From Cepaea nemoralis (taxonomy: Eukaryota; Mollusca; Gastropoda; Stylommatophora; Helicidae): 64,000 bases of DNA. The stretch lies in contig JACEFZ010017671.1 of assembly GCA_014155875.1 (NCBI GenBank), positions 248,001 to 312,000 on the forward strand, in the 5' to 3' direction. Of the stretch, positions 24,584-36,165 are shown in pieces; within the stretch, counting starts at the first letter, position 1, and every line of letters begins with the position of its first letter. The notes below the pieces were generated by a model. The model was given only the letters and a program-made list of their open reading frames with translations. It ran no database searches and was not told where the DNA came from. Made by a program: the position numbers and the translations under genes.

Positions 24584-24944
24584 TCATTGTTCCTCTAACT
24601 ATCTCTCTCTGTCTCGTGTGTCTCTGTCGTTTATCTCTCTCCGGTCTCTCTTCTCTGTCTCTCTGTTAATCTCACTACCCACCACTGTCTGTTTTCATAG
24701 ACTAGTTAACCATCTCCCCCCTCCCCGGACTCGCTAGAATCAGATAAGATTGCTACAGAGCTTTCACCTGATCCCGACTCACCGGCCACCTGGTGGGGAA
24801 ATGCTGCCCGCCTCTCACGGAGACACCAGGCAGTCATCAGTATTGATTCCCACCTCACGAGGGCACATGTGCGCTGACTTCATTCCAACCTTGGCATCAC
24901 ACCCCTCCTCTTCCACCAACACTGCCACTTCTTTGTCTTCTTGT
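24584..24944. other. No gene seen
   Basis: Pyrimidine-rich to about 24700, then unique sequence leading into a CTT/CCT microsatellite. No gene signal. Confidence 0.5.
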
Positions 24945-25395
24945 TAATCATCTTCTTCTCTCCGCTTTCTCCTTCTACTCCTCCTCCGTCTCCTTCTTCT
25001 TCTTCGTCCTGCTGCCTCTTCCTCCCCTTTCTTGTTCTTTTTTCCTTCTACCCCTACCCTCCTCCTCTTCCTCCTCCTCCTCCTCCTCCTTCTTCTTCTT
25101 CTTCTTCTTTTTCTTCTTCTTCTTCTTCTTCTTCTTCTTCTTCTTCTTCTCTTCCTCCTCCTCCTTCTTCTTCTTCTTCTTCTTCTTCTTCTTCTTCTTC
25201 TTCTTCTTCTTCTTCTTCTTCTTCTTCTTCTTCTGCTTCTTCTTCTTCTCCCCCTCCTCCTCCTCCTCCTCCTCCTCCTCCTCCTCCTCCTTCTTCTTCT
25301 TCTTCTTCTTCTTCTTCTTCTTCTTCTTCTTCTTCTTCTTCTTCTTCTTCTTCTTCTTCTTCTTCTTCTTCTTCTTCTTCTTCTTCTTCTTCTCT
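24945..25395. repeat. (CTT)n/(CCT)n microsatellite
   Basis: Long TTC/CTT runs with CCT blocks at about 25060-25090 and 25250-25290. All frames are open (poly-Ser, poly-Leu, poly-Arg, poly-Lys) and are shadows. Confidence 0.97.
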
Positions 25396-26284
25396 CCACT
25401 CCCTTTACATTGTTCTTGCCCTCTCAACTTCCTTTGCATTCTTCTTCGACTCCTCCTCTCCATCCCACCCTTTTTCTTCTACACTCATTCTCCTCCTCCT
25501 CCCCTCCTCCTCCTCCACAACTATTTTCTCTTCCTCTGCTTCTAGCCTAAAGCGACCTTCCGCATGCAGCAAAATCTGATCACGTTTGTCTGTTCTCATT
25601 GAGCCTTGTGATTTGTCCAACACTCATTGGAGCCATTCCCACGCCACCCTTCTATTCCCCTCCCCCACCCCAATCTTGTACCAAGAGGAGGTTTTTTTTT
25701 TTTTTGTCTTCTGTGCCTGTTCTAGAATTCATTTGCTAAACACAGCTTCGTCTTCTGCATCTCATGAATTCCATCGCTGCAATTGAAGACAACAAGGAAG
25801 AAAACCGTAGACCTCTCTCCGAACAGTCAGTGACACCCGAGAATTGTTAAAGTATCCATTCTGTTAATAGAATCAGTGTGATTGTGTTGTGTTGAGCGAT
25901 TCTCTGTAAGACTCCTCAGTCGTCTTGAGCTTGACAAATGCAATGTGTGTGCGTGTGTGTTTGTTTGTCAATAAAATATTCAGATACCGACATTCGAGTG
26001 TGAAATATTGGGCGTTCACATATTGTCAATACCACGGTATAATACGGTTTAATGGTCACTTCCCTTCTTCTCGCCGTTTCTTACCGGAAATCTCAGAAAA
26101 TTACCGGGTATTGATTTAATGAGACTGTCGCATAACGTATCCATGTCACAGAATGCTTTATCACACTGCCTATCACATAAAATAGCTGTCACATATTCCT
26201 TTATCACACAGTATGTTACATAACGTATCTATATTACAGACTCATTTATCAAACAGCCGTACACTCTGTACAATAGGAAGTATA
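25396..26284. other. No gene seen
   Basis: Unique sequence with a T-run at about 25691-25704. No convincing coding frame or RNA gene. Confidence 0.5.
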
Positions 26285-27560
26285 TGTCCGGCTATGTCTC
26301 CCACATAAACTTTCTCACATAGACACGCTCACATGAACTCTCTCACGTAGACTCTCACATAAATACTCTCACATAGACTCGCTAACATAAACTCTCTCAC
26401 GTAGACTCTCACATAAATACTCTCACATAGACACTCTCACATAGACACTGTCACATAGACACTGTCACATAGACTCTTTCACATGTGTACTACGGTGGTC
26501 TCATTGAGGTACCAGAATTTTCGCTTGTGTACACTACTACGGTATTTTCTCACGTATGTACAACATTCACATTATGTACTACTACTTTCTTACGTATGTA
26601 CTACACAACATTTACACTTATGTACTACTATTTTCTCACGTACGTACTACAACATGTACACGCATGTACTACCACTTTCTCACGTGTATACTATGACTAT
26701 CTCTCATATGTACAGGACTTTCTCATGTATGTATGACATTTACACTTAATGTACCACTACTTTGTCACAAATATACACGTACTTTCTTATATATGTACTA
26801 CTGTTTACACGCATATGTACTACGACTTTCTCACATAAGTAATTTGACTTTCTGATGTATATTCTACGACTTTTTCGCATATACTCACGTATGTTTTCAC
26901 GCATGACCTAGTAAATTATCACATGTGCACTATAATTCTCGCTAATGTATAAACAATTTTCACATACCGAGTTATCACATATAAGCTACAATTCTCTCAT
27001 ATATATTGACGACGTTTCTCATGCCAACTTATACATGGATTATAAGTCTCGCTTATGTATTAACTATTGTCTCATGCACACTTATCAGATATGCATCACA
27101 ACTCTCGCTTAAGTGTTAACGATTTTCAAATACCAAGTTATCACACCATTATCATCAAGTGCCCTGCCGGCTAGCGTAGGCGTTCATGGCTCGCCACAGA
27201 TTTCGGTCTTTGGTGTTCTGGATCAACTCTGCTGATGATATTCCTCCATGCCACAGTCTCAATCCGTCCAGCATCATTTCTCTTGGTCTGCCTCTGCCTC
27301 TCTTCCCCTCGATCTTTCCAGTTGTCTCGATGTTCTCCAATGCCGCTCTTCTCATCACATGACCAAAGAAAGCTGTTTGTTTCTTTCTTATTGTTGTATA
27401 TCACATATAAGCTACAATTCTCTCATATATATATATTGACGATTTTTCTCATGGCAACTTATACGTGGACCACAAGTCTCGCTTGTGTATTAACTATTGT
27501 CTCATACCAACTTAGCAGATATGCACCACAACTCTCGCTTATGTGGTAACGATTGTCTCC
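26285..27560. repeat. Degenerate CACATA-type tandem repeat
   Basis: Short units of the form CTCACATAGACACT give way at about 26540 to TATGTACTAC units. A larger unit of about 165 bp, with ATCACATATAAGCTACAATTC, TATTAACTATTGTCTCAT and CACAACTCTCGCTT, occurs at about 26973-27145 and 27398-27560. A LINE tail lies between the two copies. Confidence 0.85.
27146..27397 (-). mobile_element. 5'-truncated LINE 3' end
   Basis: The minus strand encodes the LINE C-terminus: an HVMMRRAALENIETTGKIEGK-like track, the basic RGRGRPREMMLDGL, HGGISSAELIQNTKDR and NAYASRQGT. One frameshift precedes HVM. The tail is GATGATAATGG. TATCACA at 27139-27145 and 27398-27404 is the likely target-site duplication. It is the same subfamily as 14027-14562. 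Confidence 0.85.
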
Positions 27561-27674
27561 AATATGTACTGTGAATTCAAGATAACGTGGTGAAATGAGA
27601 TGGAGTAATTTGTGATGAAACATGACCACACATTGAGAAGAGTGGGCGTATCGCAGAGAGACGGAGAGAAAGGG

Positions 27675-27676
<2 letters not shown>

Positions 27677-27760
<84 letters not shown>

Positions 27761-27823
27761 AACAGACAGAGAGAGAGAGAGAGAGAGAGAAGGAAAGATA
27801 GTGAGACAGCTAGGGGAAGGGGT

Positions 27824-27862
<39 letters not shown>

Positions 27863-27863
27863 A
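27677..27863. repeat. (GA)n-(CAGA)n-(GA)n microsatellite
   Basis: GA runs surround a CAGA tract at about 27720-27768, and a G-run follows at about 27854. Confidence 0.95.
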
Positions 27864-28039
27864 AGAGAGGGGGACGGGTGTGCGTTTGATGGGGAGTAGC
27901 GTAATCAATGAGAGGAGGAGGAATACAAATCATTTGAGAAGGAGAGCGCTGTGTTGTATGCAGGGCCGGTCATAAGGTCTACATAGATTGTATGTAGACC
28001 TCCCTTACAAACACACACATGCACACACTTTGTCTGTCG

Positions 28040-28061
28040 ATTTCCCCCCCCCCCCCCCACC

Positions 28062-28135
<74 letters not shown>
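28040..28135. repeat. C-run and (CT)n microsatellite
   Basis: A run of about 14 C at 28045-28059, then (CT)n to 28135. Confidence 0.95.
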
Positions 28136-28138
<3 letters not shown>

Positions 28139-28592
28139 CGCCCTCCATTCTTGATTTTGAGCCCTTTTTTTTCTCACAAATTATTCCATCTCGTTCCCTC
28201 GCCTCTTCTTCCCTCCCCACACACGTCATTGCTCTCCCACACCCATTCTCTATTTCCCTCACACACTATCCCCTCTTCCTCCCACAGCCTCTGCCTGTCA
28301 CAATCACTCTCCTATTCACTGCCCTTCATGTATATTACCTCTCCCCAACCCTCGCTAAGTATTTCCTGTCTCTGGAGCAGATTTTACCTCACATCCTGTG
28401 GTTGTCACACTACCTGTACTCACCTACAATATCACCCCTCTGTTGTCACACAGGCAACAGGCTGCTTCACCCATGACACCTGTAGCATGGCCTTGACATT
28501 GGTCGGCATTACTCACTCTCAAGGCGATAACTACGTGTTTGTTTTCAACATTGCATTAGTTTTGTGTTTTACGACTACTCAGTCATCCTAAC
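28136..28592. other. No gene seen
   Basis: C/T-rich unique sequence. Frames across it are continuations of the microsatellite frames. Confidence 0.5.
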
Positions 28593-30570
28593 TAATGCTG
28601 CTACAACTGCTGCTACTGCTACAACTGCTGCTACAACTGCTGCTGCTGCTACTGCTACAACTGCTGCTACAACTGCTGCTACAACTGCTACTGCTACAAC
28701 TGCTGCTACTGCTACAACTGCTGCTACAACTGCTGCTACAACTACTACTGTTACAACTGCTGCTGCTACAACTGCTACTGCTGCTAAAACTGCTGCCACT
28801 GCTACTACTGCTGCTACTGCTGCTGCTACAACTGCTGCTACTGCTACTGCTGCTACTGCTGCTACAACTGCTGCTACTGCTACTGCTGCTACAACTGCTG
28901 CTACTGCTACTGCTGCTACAACTGCTGCTACTGCTACAACTGCTACTGCTACAACTGCTGCTACTGCTACAACTGCTGCTACAACTGCTGCTACAACTAC
29001 TGCTGTTACAACTGCTGCTGCTACAACTGCTACTGCTGCTACAACTGCTGCTACTGCTGCTACTGCTGCTGCTACAACTGCTGCTACTGCTACTGCTGCT
29101 ACTGCTACTGCTGCTACAACTGCTGCTACTGCTACTACTGCTGCTGCTACAACTGCTGCTACTGCTGCTGCTGCTGTTACAACTGCTGCTGCTACAACTG
29201 CTGCTACTACTACTACTGCTGCTACAACTACTGCTACAACTGCTGCTGCTACAACTGCTGCTACTGCTACTGCTGCTGTTACAACTACTGCTGCTACAAC
29301 TGCTGCTACAACTGCTGCTGTTACAACTGCTGCTGTTACAACTGCTGCTGCTACAACTGCTGCTACTGCTACTACTGCTGCTACAACTGCTGCTACAACT
29401 GCTGCTGCTACAACTGCTGCTACTGCTACTACTGCTGCTACAACTGCTGCTACAACTGCTGCTACTGCTACTACTGCTGCTACAACTGCTGCTACAACTG
29501 CTGCTACTGCTACAACTGCTGCTATAACTGCTGCTACTGCTACTACTGCTGCTACAACTGCTGCTACAACTGCTGTTACAACTGCTGCTGCTACAACTGC
29601 TACTGCTACAACTGCTACACCTGCTGCTATGCTACTGCTGCTACAGCTGCTACACCTGCTGCTACTGCTACTGCTGCTACTACTAATACTACTGTTGCTA
29701 CTACTAATACTACTGTTGCTACTACTAATACTACTGTTGCTACTACTAATACTACTGTTGCTACTACTAATACTACGGCTGCTACTACTAATACTACTGC
29801 TACTACTACTAATACTACTGTTGCTACTACTAATACTACTGTTGCTACTACTAATACTACTGCTACTACTACTAATACTACTGCTACTACTACTAATACT
29901 ACTGTTGCTACTACTAATACTACTGTTGCTACTACTAATACTACTGCTACTACTACTAATACTACTGCTACTACTACTAATACTACTGTTGCTACTACTA
30001 ATACTACTGTTGCTACTACTAATACTACTGCTACTACTACTAATACTACTGTTGCTACTACTAATACTACTGTTGCTACTACTAATACTACGGCTGCTAC
30101 TACTAATACAACGGCTGCTACTACTAATACTACTGTTGCTACTACTAATACTACTGTTGCTACTACTAATACTACTGTTGCTACTACTAATACTACTGCT
30201 ACTACTACTAATACTACTGTTGCTACTACTAATACTACTGTTGCTACTACTAATACTACTGTTGCTACTACTAATACTACTGTTGCTACTACTAATACTA
30301 CTGTTGCTACTACTAACACTACTGCTGCTACTACTAATACTAATGTTGCTACTACTAATACTACGGCTGCTACTACTAATACTACTGTTGCTACTACTAA
30401 TACTACTGTTGCTACTACTAATACTACTGTTGCTACTACTAATACTACTGTTGCTACTACTAACACTACTGCTGCTACTACTAATACTACTGCTGCTGCT
30501 GCTGCTATTACTACTACTGCTGCTACAACTACATATACTGCTGCTACTACTACTTATACTGCTGCAACTC
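28593..30570. repeat. 2-kb GCT/ACT trinucleotide-based repeat
   Basis: The first half (28593-29690) is an irregular mix of ACT/ACA and GCT triplets, such as ACAACTGCTGCT. The second half (29690-30480) settles into a 21-bp unit, GTTGCTACTACTAATACTACT. Every indel is a multiple of three, so three or more frames stay open for 280-695 codons (Thr/Ala, Leu, Ser, Val-rich). No start context, splice signal or unique coding sequence is attached, so I treat it as a satellite. Confidence 0.93.
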
Positions 30571-31067
30571 GACATAACCGCACATCGTATTGCATCCACA
30601 AATTCTTCCTCCGTGAGAAGAAGGACGTCAAAAGAAGCAACACGATTATAGTTGAAGTAGACCGGAAATGAACACTCTCCTGGGGGACCTAATGAAATCA
30701 GCTTGTTACCGAATTAATTGACTTGAATAATGACCAACGCGGTAGCGAGAATAAATCGGCTGGTGGACGGCGAGAGAGCGGAGTAAATCTTCCAACGAGA
30801 CAATTGGTCTTGGCTAGACTCAGCCCCGACCACATGATTACCAAATCTCCAGAATCAATATTGACATGTGTAGATCGTGGAAAGGAACTGGGACACTTGC
30901 GCGCTAGCAGGTGTTGTTGTATGTAAATATACGTAGATGAGACTTCACACCTTCATTGTCGTTGTCAACCCGTTTTTCAACCTGTTGACAAGGCTGTCAT
31001 GACGCGTCTTGTGTGAATTCCATGGCAGCTTGTCGTGTGCTGTTCTCATAAAGTTCATCATGTGTGC
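30571..31067. other. No gene seen
   Basis: Unique sequence between the trinucleotide repeat and the ORF1-only element. Nothing recognised. Confidence 0.5.
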
Positions 31068-32827
31068 ATTGGTACATCTCGTGCGTGTGTGTGTCGTCGT
31101 TCGATGTGTCGTGCCATTCGCACTGCGAGCGCTAACAAGTCAAGTCGCCTTATCCTGTCAAGAAGCTTGATACGCGGGAAAATGCCAAGTTGAAAGTCCA
31201 ACAACAGGAAACACGCTGTAGCCAAGATGTGCAGCGTGGGAGCCGACAACAAGAAGAACAACGTGGAGAGCCTGCCTACTAGCTGCATCAAAGAGCCTGA
31301 TACTACAGCTATTACTGAAGCTACCACGAGGGAGAAGATCGACAGCCCAACTCAGACAAGAATCAAGACAACAGAGAAGAAGGAGGAGAAAGACACCAGA
31401 GCCGGGAACACCGACTCAAAAACAGTCCGATGGGTTGTCAAGCGGATCCAAGTGGAGCTGACAGATGAAGAAATCCTGAAGCAGCTACGAGAAGAGAATC
31501 TTCACATCCGATTCTTGAAGGCGGAGCGGCTCCTCACCTACTCCAAGATACCTACAACCTTGGCAGTGGTGACGTCGGAGGGCAGCGAAATGCCGACCAC
31601 AGTATCAATCAGCAAGAAAATACAACAGCCAGAGAGATTCATCCCAAGAGTCAATCAATGTTCAAGATGCCAGAGGGCCGGCCACAGCAGAGCAACATGT
31701 CGCAGTAAGACGGAAATCTGTCGATACTGCGCCGATCACCACGCCTTCAAGGAGTGTCCACTGGCCAAGCTGGACACGGACTTCGGAGCACCCAACAACA
31801 AAAGAAAGTGCGCCAACTGCCTGGGCAAACATGGAGCAAGATACCTGGGCTGTCCGTACCTGCAAAGACACAGAGACGTCTTAAAGATCGCCATCATCAC
31901 AAAGACACCATTCAAGGAAGCAATGCAGAGGGGCGAGACAGCCACGGGTATAGCACAAGCTGAAAGAGATCAACTTCAAAAGCAGATAGACGAGTTGAAG
32001 AAACAAGTCAAGGCACTGCCGACGACGACTCCGACCAGCGATAATGAGAAGCTGCTGGCCGACATGAAAGAAATCCAGCACAACATCAAACAAGAGATGG
32101 AGCGCATGGCTGAGATGAAGAAGGGAAATGAGGAAATCCTACAAAAGATCAAGACCGAAAGAGAACTACTGAGCGCCGAAAGGATGCAGCACCAAACCAA
32201 ACCAACAGAGGAGAGGAAGCAAGACGAAGCACAACAAAAGGACGTCGAAAAACTGATGAAGAGAATGAACAATAAAGGAGACAAAAAGACGTATGATGGG
32301 ACCAAGCCACAGACCAACCAGAAACAACAAGAAGAAGCCAGTAATCCCATCACGATACCTACGCAACCCGAGATGAAATCAGCATCCTGCCAGTTAGAGG
32401 AGTGGTTCGTACGGAAGGTCGACGAAGACGAATGGAGAGAGTACGAAGAGGAGTGCCCCGCCCGCGTAGCTTACTGCGAAGAAAAGGCAAGGCAATCTAA
32501 ACTACGATGCATGAAGTGGGATAACAAAAAGTCCGTTAAGGACTGCACTCAGTCAAGCCAGACGAGCCAGGAGCCTACACTAACAAAAGATACCACAAAA
32601 GGAGACGAGCTCAAAGGATAGCCGCCGACCGATCCCCCAGCTGACGTCACAGACACAAACCAACATAATCAGTCCAAGATAGGACTCACAAGACAAGAAT
32701 TAGGATGAAGGAACCCACAAAAACCATGGACCTCAACAATAACCGACGCTGAGGAAGCAGATTGAACGAGGCCGAATTTGGAATGTTTGTTTTGCTATTG
32801 GAATTGGAATTGGTACATCTGTGCGTG
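31068..32827 (+). mobile_element. ORF1-only non-LTR element with target-site duplication
   Basis: The element body is about 31088-32808. It is flanked by ATTGGTACATCTCGTGCGTG (31068-31087) and ATTGGTACATCTGTGCGTG (32809-32827), a 19-20-bp duplication differing by one base. The body holds about 139 bp of leader, one complete ORF1 (31227-32621) and about 187 bp of 3' sequence ending in a repeated TTGGAA-type tail (about 32797-32812). There is no ORF2 and no room for one. This matches a half-a-LINE (HAL1-like) layout: a unit that depends on reverse transcriptase supplied in trans. Confidence 0.8.
31227..32621 (+). CDS. ORF1 (gag-like) protein of an I/Jockey-type non-LTR element
   Basis: An intact frame of 464 codons. 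The N-terminal 60 residues are charged and low-complexity. Residues about 68-142 fit a pre-zinc-knuckle (PRE_C2HC-like) fold: VELTDEEILKQL, then a TTLAVVTSEGSEMPTTVSI strand region. Three zinc knuckles follow: C145/C148/H153/C158 (CX2CX4HX4C), C165/C168/H172/C177, and C195/C198/H202/C209. Residues about 235-330 are a long Glu/Lys/Gln coiled coil. The C-terminus is acidic and Lys-rich. Such proteins bind element RNA and form particles with ORF2p in other non-LTR elements. Here no endonuclease or reverse transcriptase follows. The Met at 31227 is the first ATG in frame after the leader. A domesticated gag gene is the main alternative, but the flanking duplication argues for a mobile copy. Confidence 0.85.
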   Translation: MCSVGADNKKNNVESLPTSCIKEPDTTAITEATTREKIDSPTQTRIKTTEKKEEKDTRAGNTDSKTVRWVVKRIQVELTDEEILKQLREENLHIRFLKAERLLTYSKIPTTLAVVTSEGSEMPTTVSISKKIQQPERFIPRVNQCSRCQRAGHSRATCRSKTEICRYCADHHAFKECPLAKLDTDFGAPNNKRKCANCLGKHGARYLGCPYLQRHRDVLKIAIITKTPFKEAMQRGETATGIAQAERDQLQKQIDELKKQVKALPTTTPTSDNEKLLADMKEIQHNIKQEMERMAEMKKGNEEILQKIKTERELLSAERMQHQTKPTEERKQDEAQQKDVEKLMKRMNNKGDKKTYDGTKPQTNQKQQEEASNPITIPTQPEMKSASCQLEEWFVRKVDEDEWREYEEECPARVAYCEEKARQSKLRCMKWDNKKSVKDCTQSSQTSQEPTLTKDTTKGDELKG

Positions 32828-32869
32828 CCTGGTGTATGAATATTTGCATGGACCTACTTTTTCTAGTTC

Positions 32870-33225
32870 CCCCTTCAATGTTTCCCTTCTTGTTTTTCTT
32901 CTTCGTTTTTTCGAGTGATGTGTCTGACACTTAGTTATGCACCTCTAAGGTCAGATTATCTGAATCCGGCATGCATTTGCGGTGTGAGGTTTGCCGTCTC
33001 TAAAAACATTACACCCAATGTAGCGGAATCTTTTAACCCGTGGATAAGTTTCTTTCTCATCAGTATTGTCAGAGCTTCGGTATCACGGCCTACTCTTCAC
33101 GATTTCCAACTGCCACATAATTTTTAACAGGCACAACTTCCACACGGGACAACCTGTTGTTCGCCCTTATCCGAGGCGACTAGGTGTCCAGCCTCACTAC
33201 CCACGATATCATTTAGCCGTGTAAT
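32870..33225. repeat. Dispersed repeat, copy 1
   Basis: It shares blocks in order with 51870-52140: CTTCTTCGTTTTT, GTTATGCA.CTC, GGCATGCATTT, GCC.TCTCTAAA, CCTACTCTT, ACAACTT.CAC and CCTTATCCGAGG/CTATATCCGAGA with GGTGTC. On the minus strand it would end in a GAA-rich tail, which suggests an old retroposon. Its class is unknown. Confidence 0.55.
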
Positions 33226-33384
33226 ACAATTGATTCATGGACAGATTCCCACCCCTTAGCTGAGATTGAAGATTCTGATTTGGAGGCTGACTCTGTAGCT
33301 TGTCAGCCGTGTCTCCACCCTCCACTCCTACGTTCATGTATTATTTAGGTGTGTTTTATGCTTTAAAACATTACCAAATTAACA

Positions 33385-33665
33385 CATGCTACTTTGTTTA
33401 CTAGACCGTGTTCGTGTGGCGTTTTGCCAGTCCAGAAAGTCATGGCCATGCTTGGTATCATCACTTCTGGAGTTGCTCTATTGGCTGTTCATGGCAATTT
33501 ATCAGTCCAGCTATTATTGCATTCTTCGTCAACATCACTTCTGCAGTTGCTCTATTGGCTGTCTACTGCAGTTTGTCAGTCCAGCTAGTTGTTGCATGCT
33601 TCATCATCACCACTTCTGGCGTTGCTCCATTGGCTTCTCATCACCTCTGTTCATTGTTCTTTTTT
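33385..33665. repeat. 74-bp tandem repeat, three copies
   Basis: CACTTCTGGAGTTGCTC-type starts at 33462, 33536 and 33611 give a 74-75-bp period. TATTGGCTG and CAGTCCAGCTA also recur. A partial copy precedes the first. Confidence 0.85.
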
Positions 33666-33937
33666 CAGAACAATACCGAGACTGGCCAGATGAACATAGG
33701 AAGCATTCTTGTCCTTGCTCACGCTGAGTCAGTTGATCTGTGAACTAATCTTTCATTATGGTAATTACGGCATGCAACTCTGGGAGTGCGGCTGCATTGT
33801 TTATCATACAAAGATATCAATTGCTGGGGAATCCCTGACGTCATGAAATATAGATGTCTGCCTTTTGATCTTTATTTCTTTGCTTTACCTCTGAAAGAAT
33901 ATTGATTAAGTAACGGAGATGACGGACTGCATTAAAG
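33666..33937. other. No gene seen
   Basis: Unique sequence between the 74-bp repeat and the ACT microsatellite. Confidence 0.5.
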
Positions 33938-34310
<373 letters not shown>

Positions 34311-35269
34311 GTTTAACGAACCAGCGGCGACACCATAAAATCACTGTAACAAACAACATTTGCAGTTACCACCATCATAACTGCTACTACAACTGCTGTT
34401 GTTGGCACCACTAATACTACAATTGCTGCTCTCATTGCTACTGACCCTGTTACTGCAGTTACTTATAAGCAAAATCTCCGTTAAGGTGTGGATGCTGTGT
34501 TATAAATAGACAATACATGTAGCATTCCCTTGGAATCATAGAAACTATTTTATCTGTTCGTGAGTTGTGAGTTCCTCTTGTAGAAGTGACATTGCATCTG
34601 TTTGTTAGCATGAGAAATAATTCAATTGCATGTATCGGTATTCGTAATTCTCATGCTATTTCAGTGGCCGCGTGGGTTTCAGAACAATTGCTATTTCCAT
34701 GTATCTATTTCATACTCGTATAGATACGAAAATGTCAAAGGCTGGTGTTATCTAGAGTTCACAGGTTTGTTTCTATGTTCTAAACTGGTATTCCATTCCA
34801 GAAACTGCCATTGCGTTTGAATATAGCTTGCTATTGCATATGATTAGATCATTATGATAGGATCAGAACTCTGTTATGCCCGTGTATCCCAGACTTTAAT
34901 GCTATTGACAATGACAAGCTGTCATCAGCTAAGCAGGAACTGAGGCTTCCACGAGGGCAAGCTAGTGCATGATGCAGAACTCTTTCATGGCGAGGTCCCG
35001 ACGTACCTATAGCTTTCAGTGTCTATAGTTTAATATTTGCAATATGAAATCAAGAATCGAACATCATTGCACTCGGACCATTCCCATACGTGGTGCAACG
35101 CATTTTTTCAATGCTAATGGTACCAGTGACAGCCTGGTTGCAAGATGGACTAAAATTTCATGTACTGATTTTCGTCCAGTCTCCCTGCTCATTCTCCGCT
35201 GAATCAACCTCGCAAGAAGTGAGGTGATTATTTTTTTTCCTACACATTCTACTCGATCCCAGAAAGCCT
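34311..35269. other. No gene seen
   Basis: Unique AT-rich sequence. Frames of 64-73 codons have no recognisable motif. Confidence 0.5.
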
Positions 35270-36165
35270 TTATGTCCTCGCACACTCGCTTGCTCTTGGC
35301 GGCCAGTCTATCAGCCTGTTATGTCCTCGCACACTCGCTTGCTCTTGGCGGCCAGTCTATCAGCCTGTTATTTCCTCGCACACTCGCTTGCTCTTGGCGG
35401 CCTGTCTATCAGCCTGTTATTTCCTCGCACACCCACTTGCTCTGGGCGGCCAGTCTATCAGCCTGTTATTTCCTCGCACACCCACTTGCTCTGGGCGGCC
35501 AGTCTATCAAATTGTTATTTCCTCGCACACCCGTTTGCTCTGGGCGGCCAGTCTATCAGCCTGTTATTTCCTCACACACCCACTTGCTCTGGGCGGCCAG
35601 TCTATCAGCCTGATATGTCCTCGCACACCCACTTGCTCTGGGCGGCCAGTCTATCAGCCTGTTATTTCCTCGCACACCCACTTGCTCTTTGCGGCCAGTC
35701 TATCAGACTGTTATTTCCTCGCACACTCACTTGCTCTGGGCGGCCAGTCTATCAGCCTGTTATTTCCTCGCACACCCACTTGCTCTGGACGGCCAGTCTA
35801 TCAGCCTGTTATTTCCTCGCACACCCAATTGCTCTGGGCGGCCAGTCTATCAGCCTGTTATTTCCTCGCACACCCGTTTGCTCTGGGCGGCCAGTCTATC
35901 AGACTGTTATTTCCTCGCACACCCACTTGCTCGGGGGGGGGGGGGGGGAGCGCCTATCAGCCTGTCTGTTATTTCCTCGCACACCCGCTTGCTCGGGGGG
36001 GGGGGGGGAGCCTATCAGCCTGTCTGTTATTTCCTCGCACACCCGCTTGCTCGGGGGGAGGGGGGAGAGAGAGAGCCTATCAGTGTGTCTGTTATTTCCT
36101 CGCACACCCGCTTGCTCTGAACGGCCAGTCTATCGACATGTTATGTCCTCGTACATCCGCGTGCT
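35270..36165. repeat. 49-bp minisatellite with G-run variants
   Basis: GTCCTCGCACACTCG at 35274 and 35323 gives a 49-bp period (CTCGCACACCCACTTGCTCT, GGCGGCCAGTCTATCAGCCT). About 18 units. Because 49 is not a multiple of three, all three plus frames are read in turn, and the absence of stops gives frames of 129-288 codons. Three consecutive late units (35932-36070) have GGCGGCCAGT replaced by G-rich runs. Confidence 0.95.

Noticed and set aside
28564..30651. 695-codon Thr/Ala/Leu frame, 674-codon Ser frame and 279-codon Val frame
   Set aside because: They are translations of the triplet repeat in different frames, with no non-repetitive coding part.
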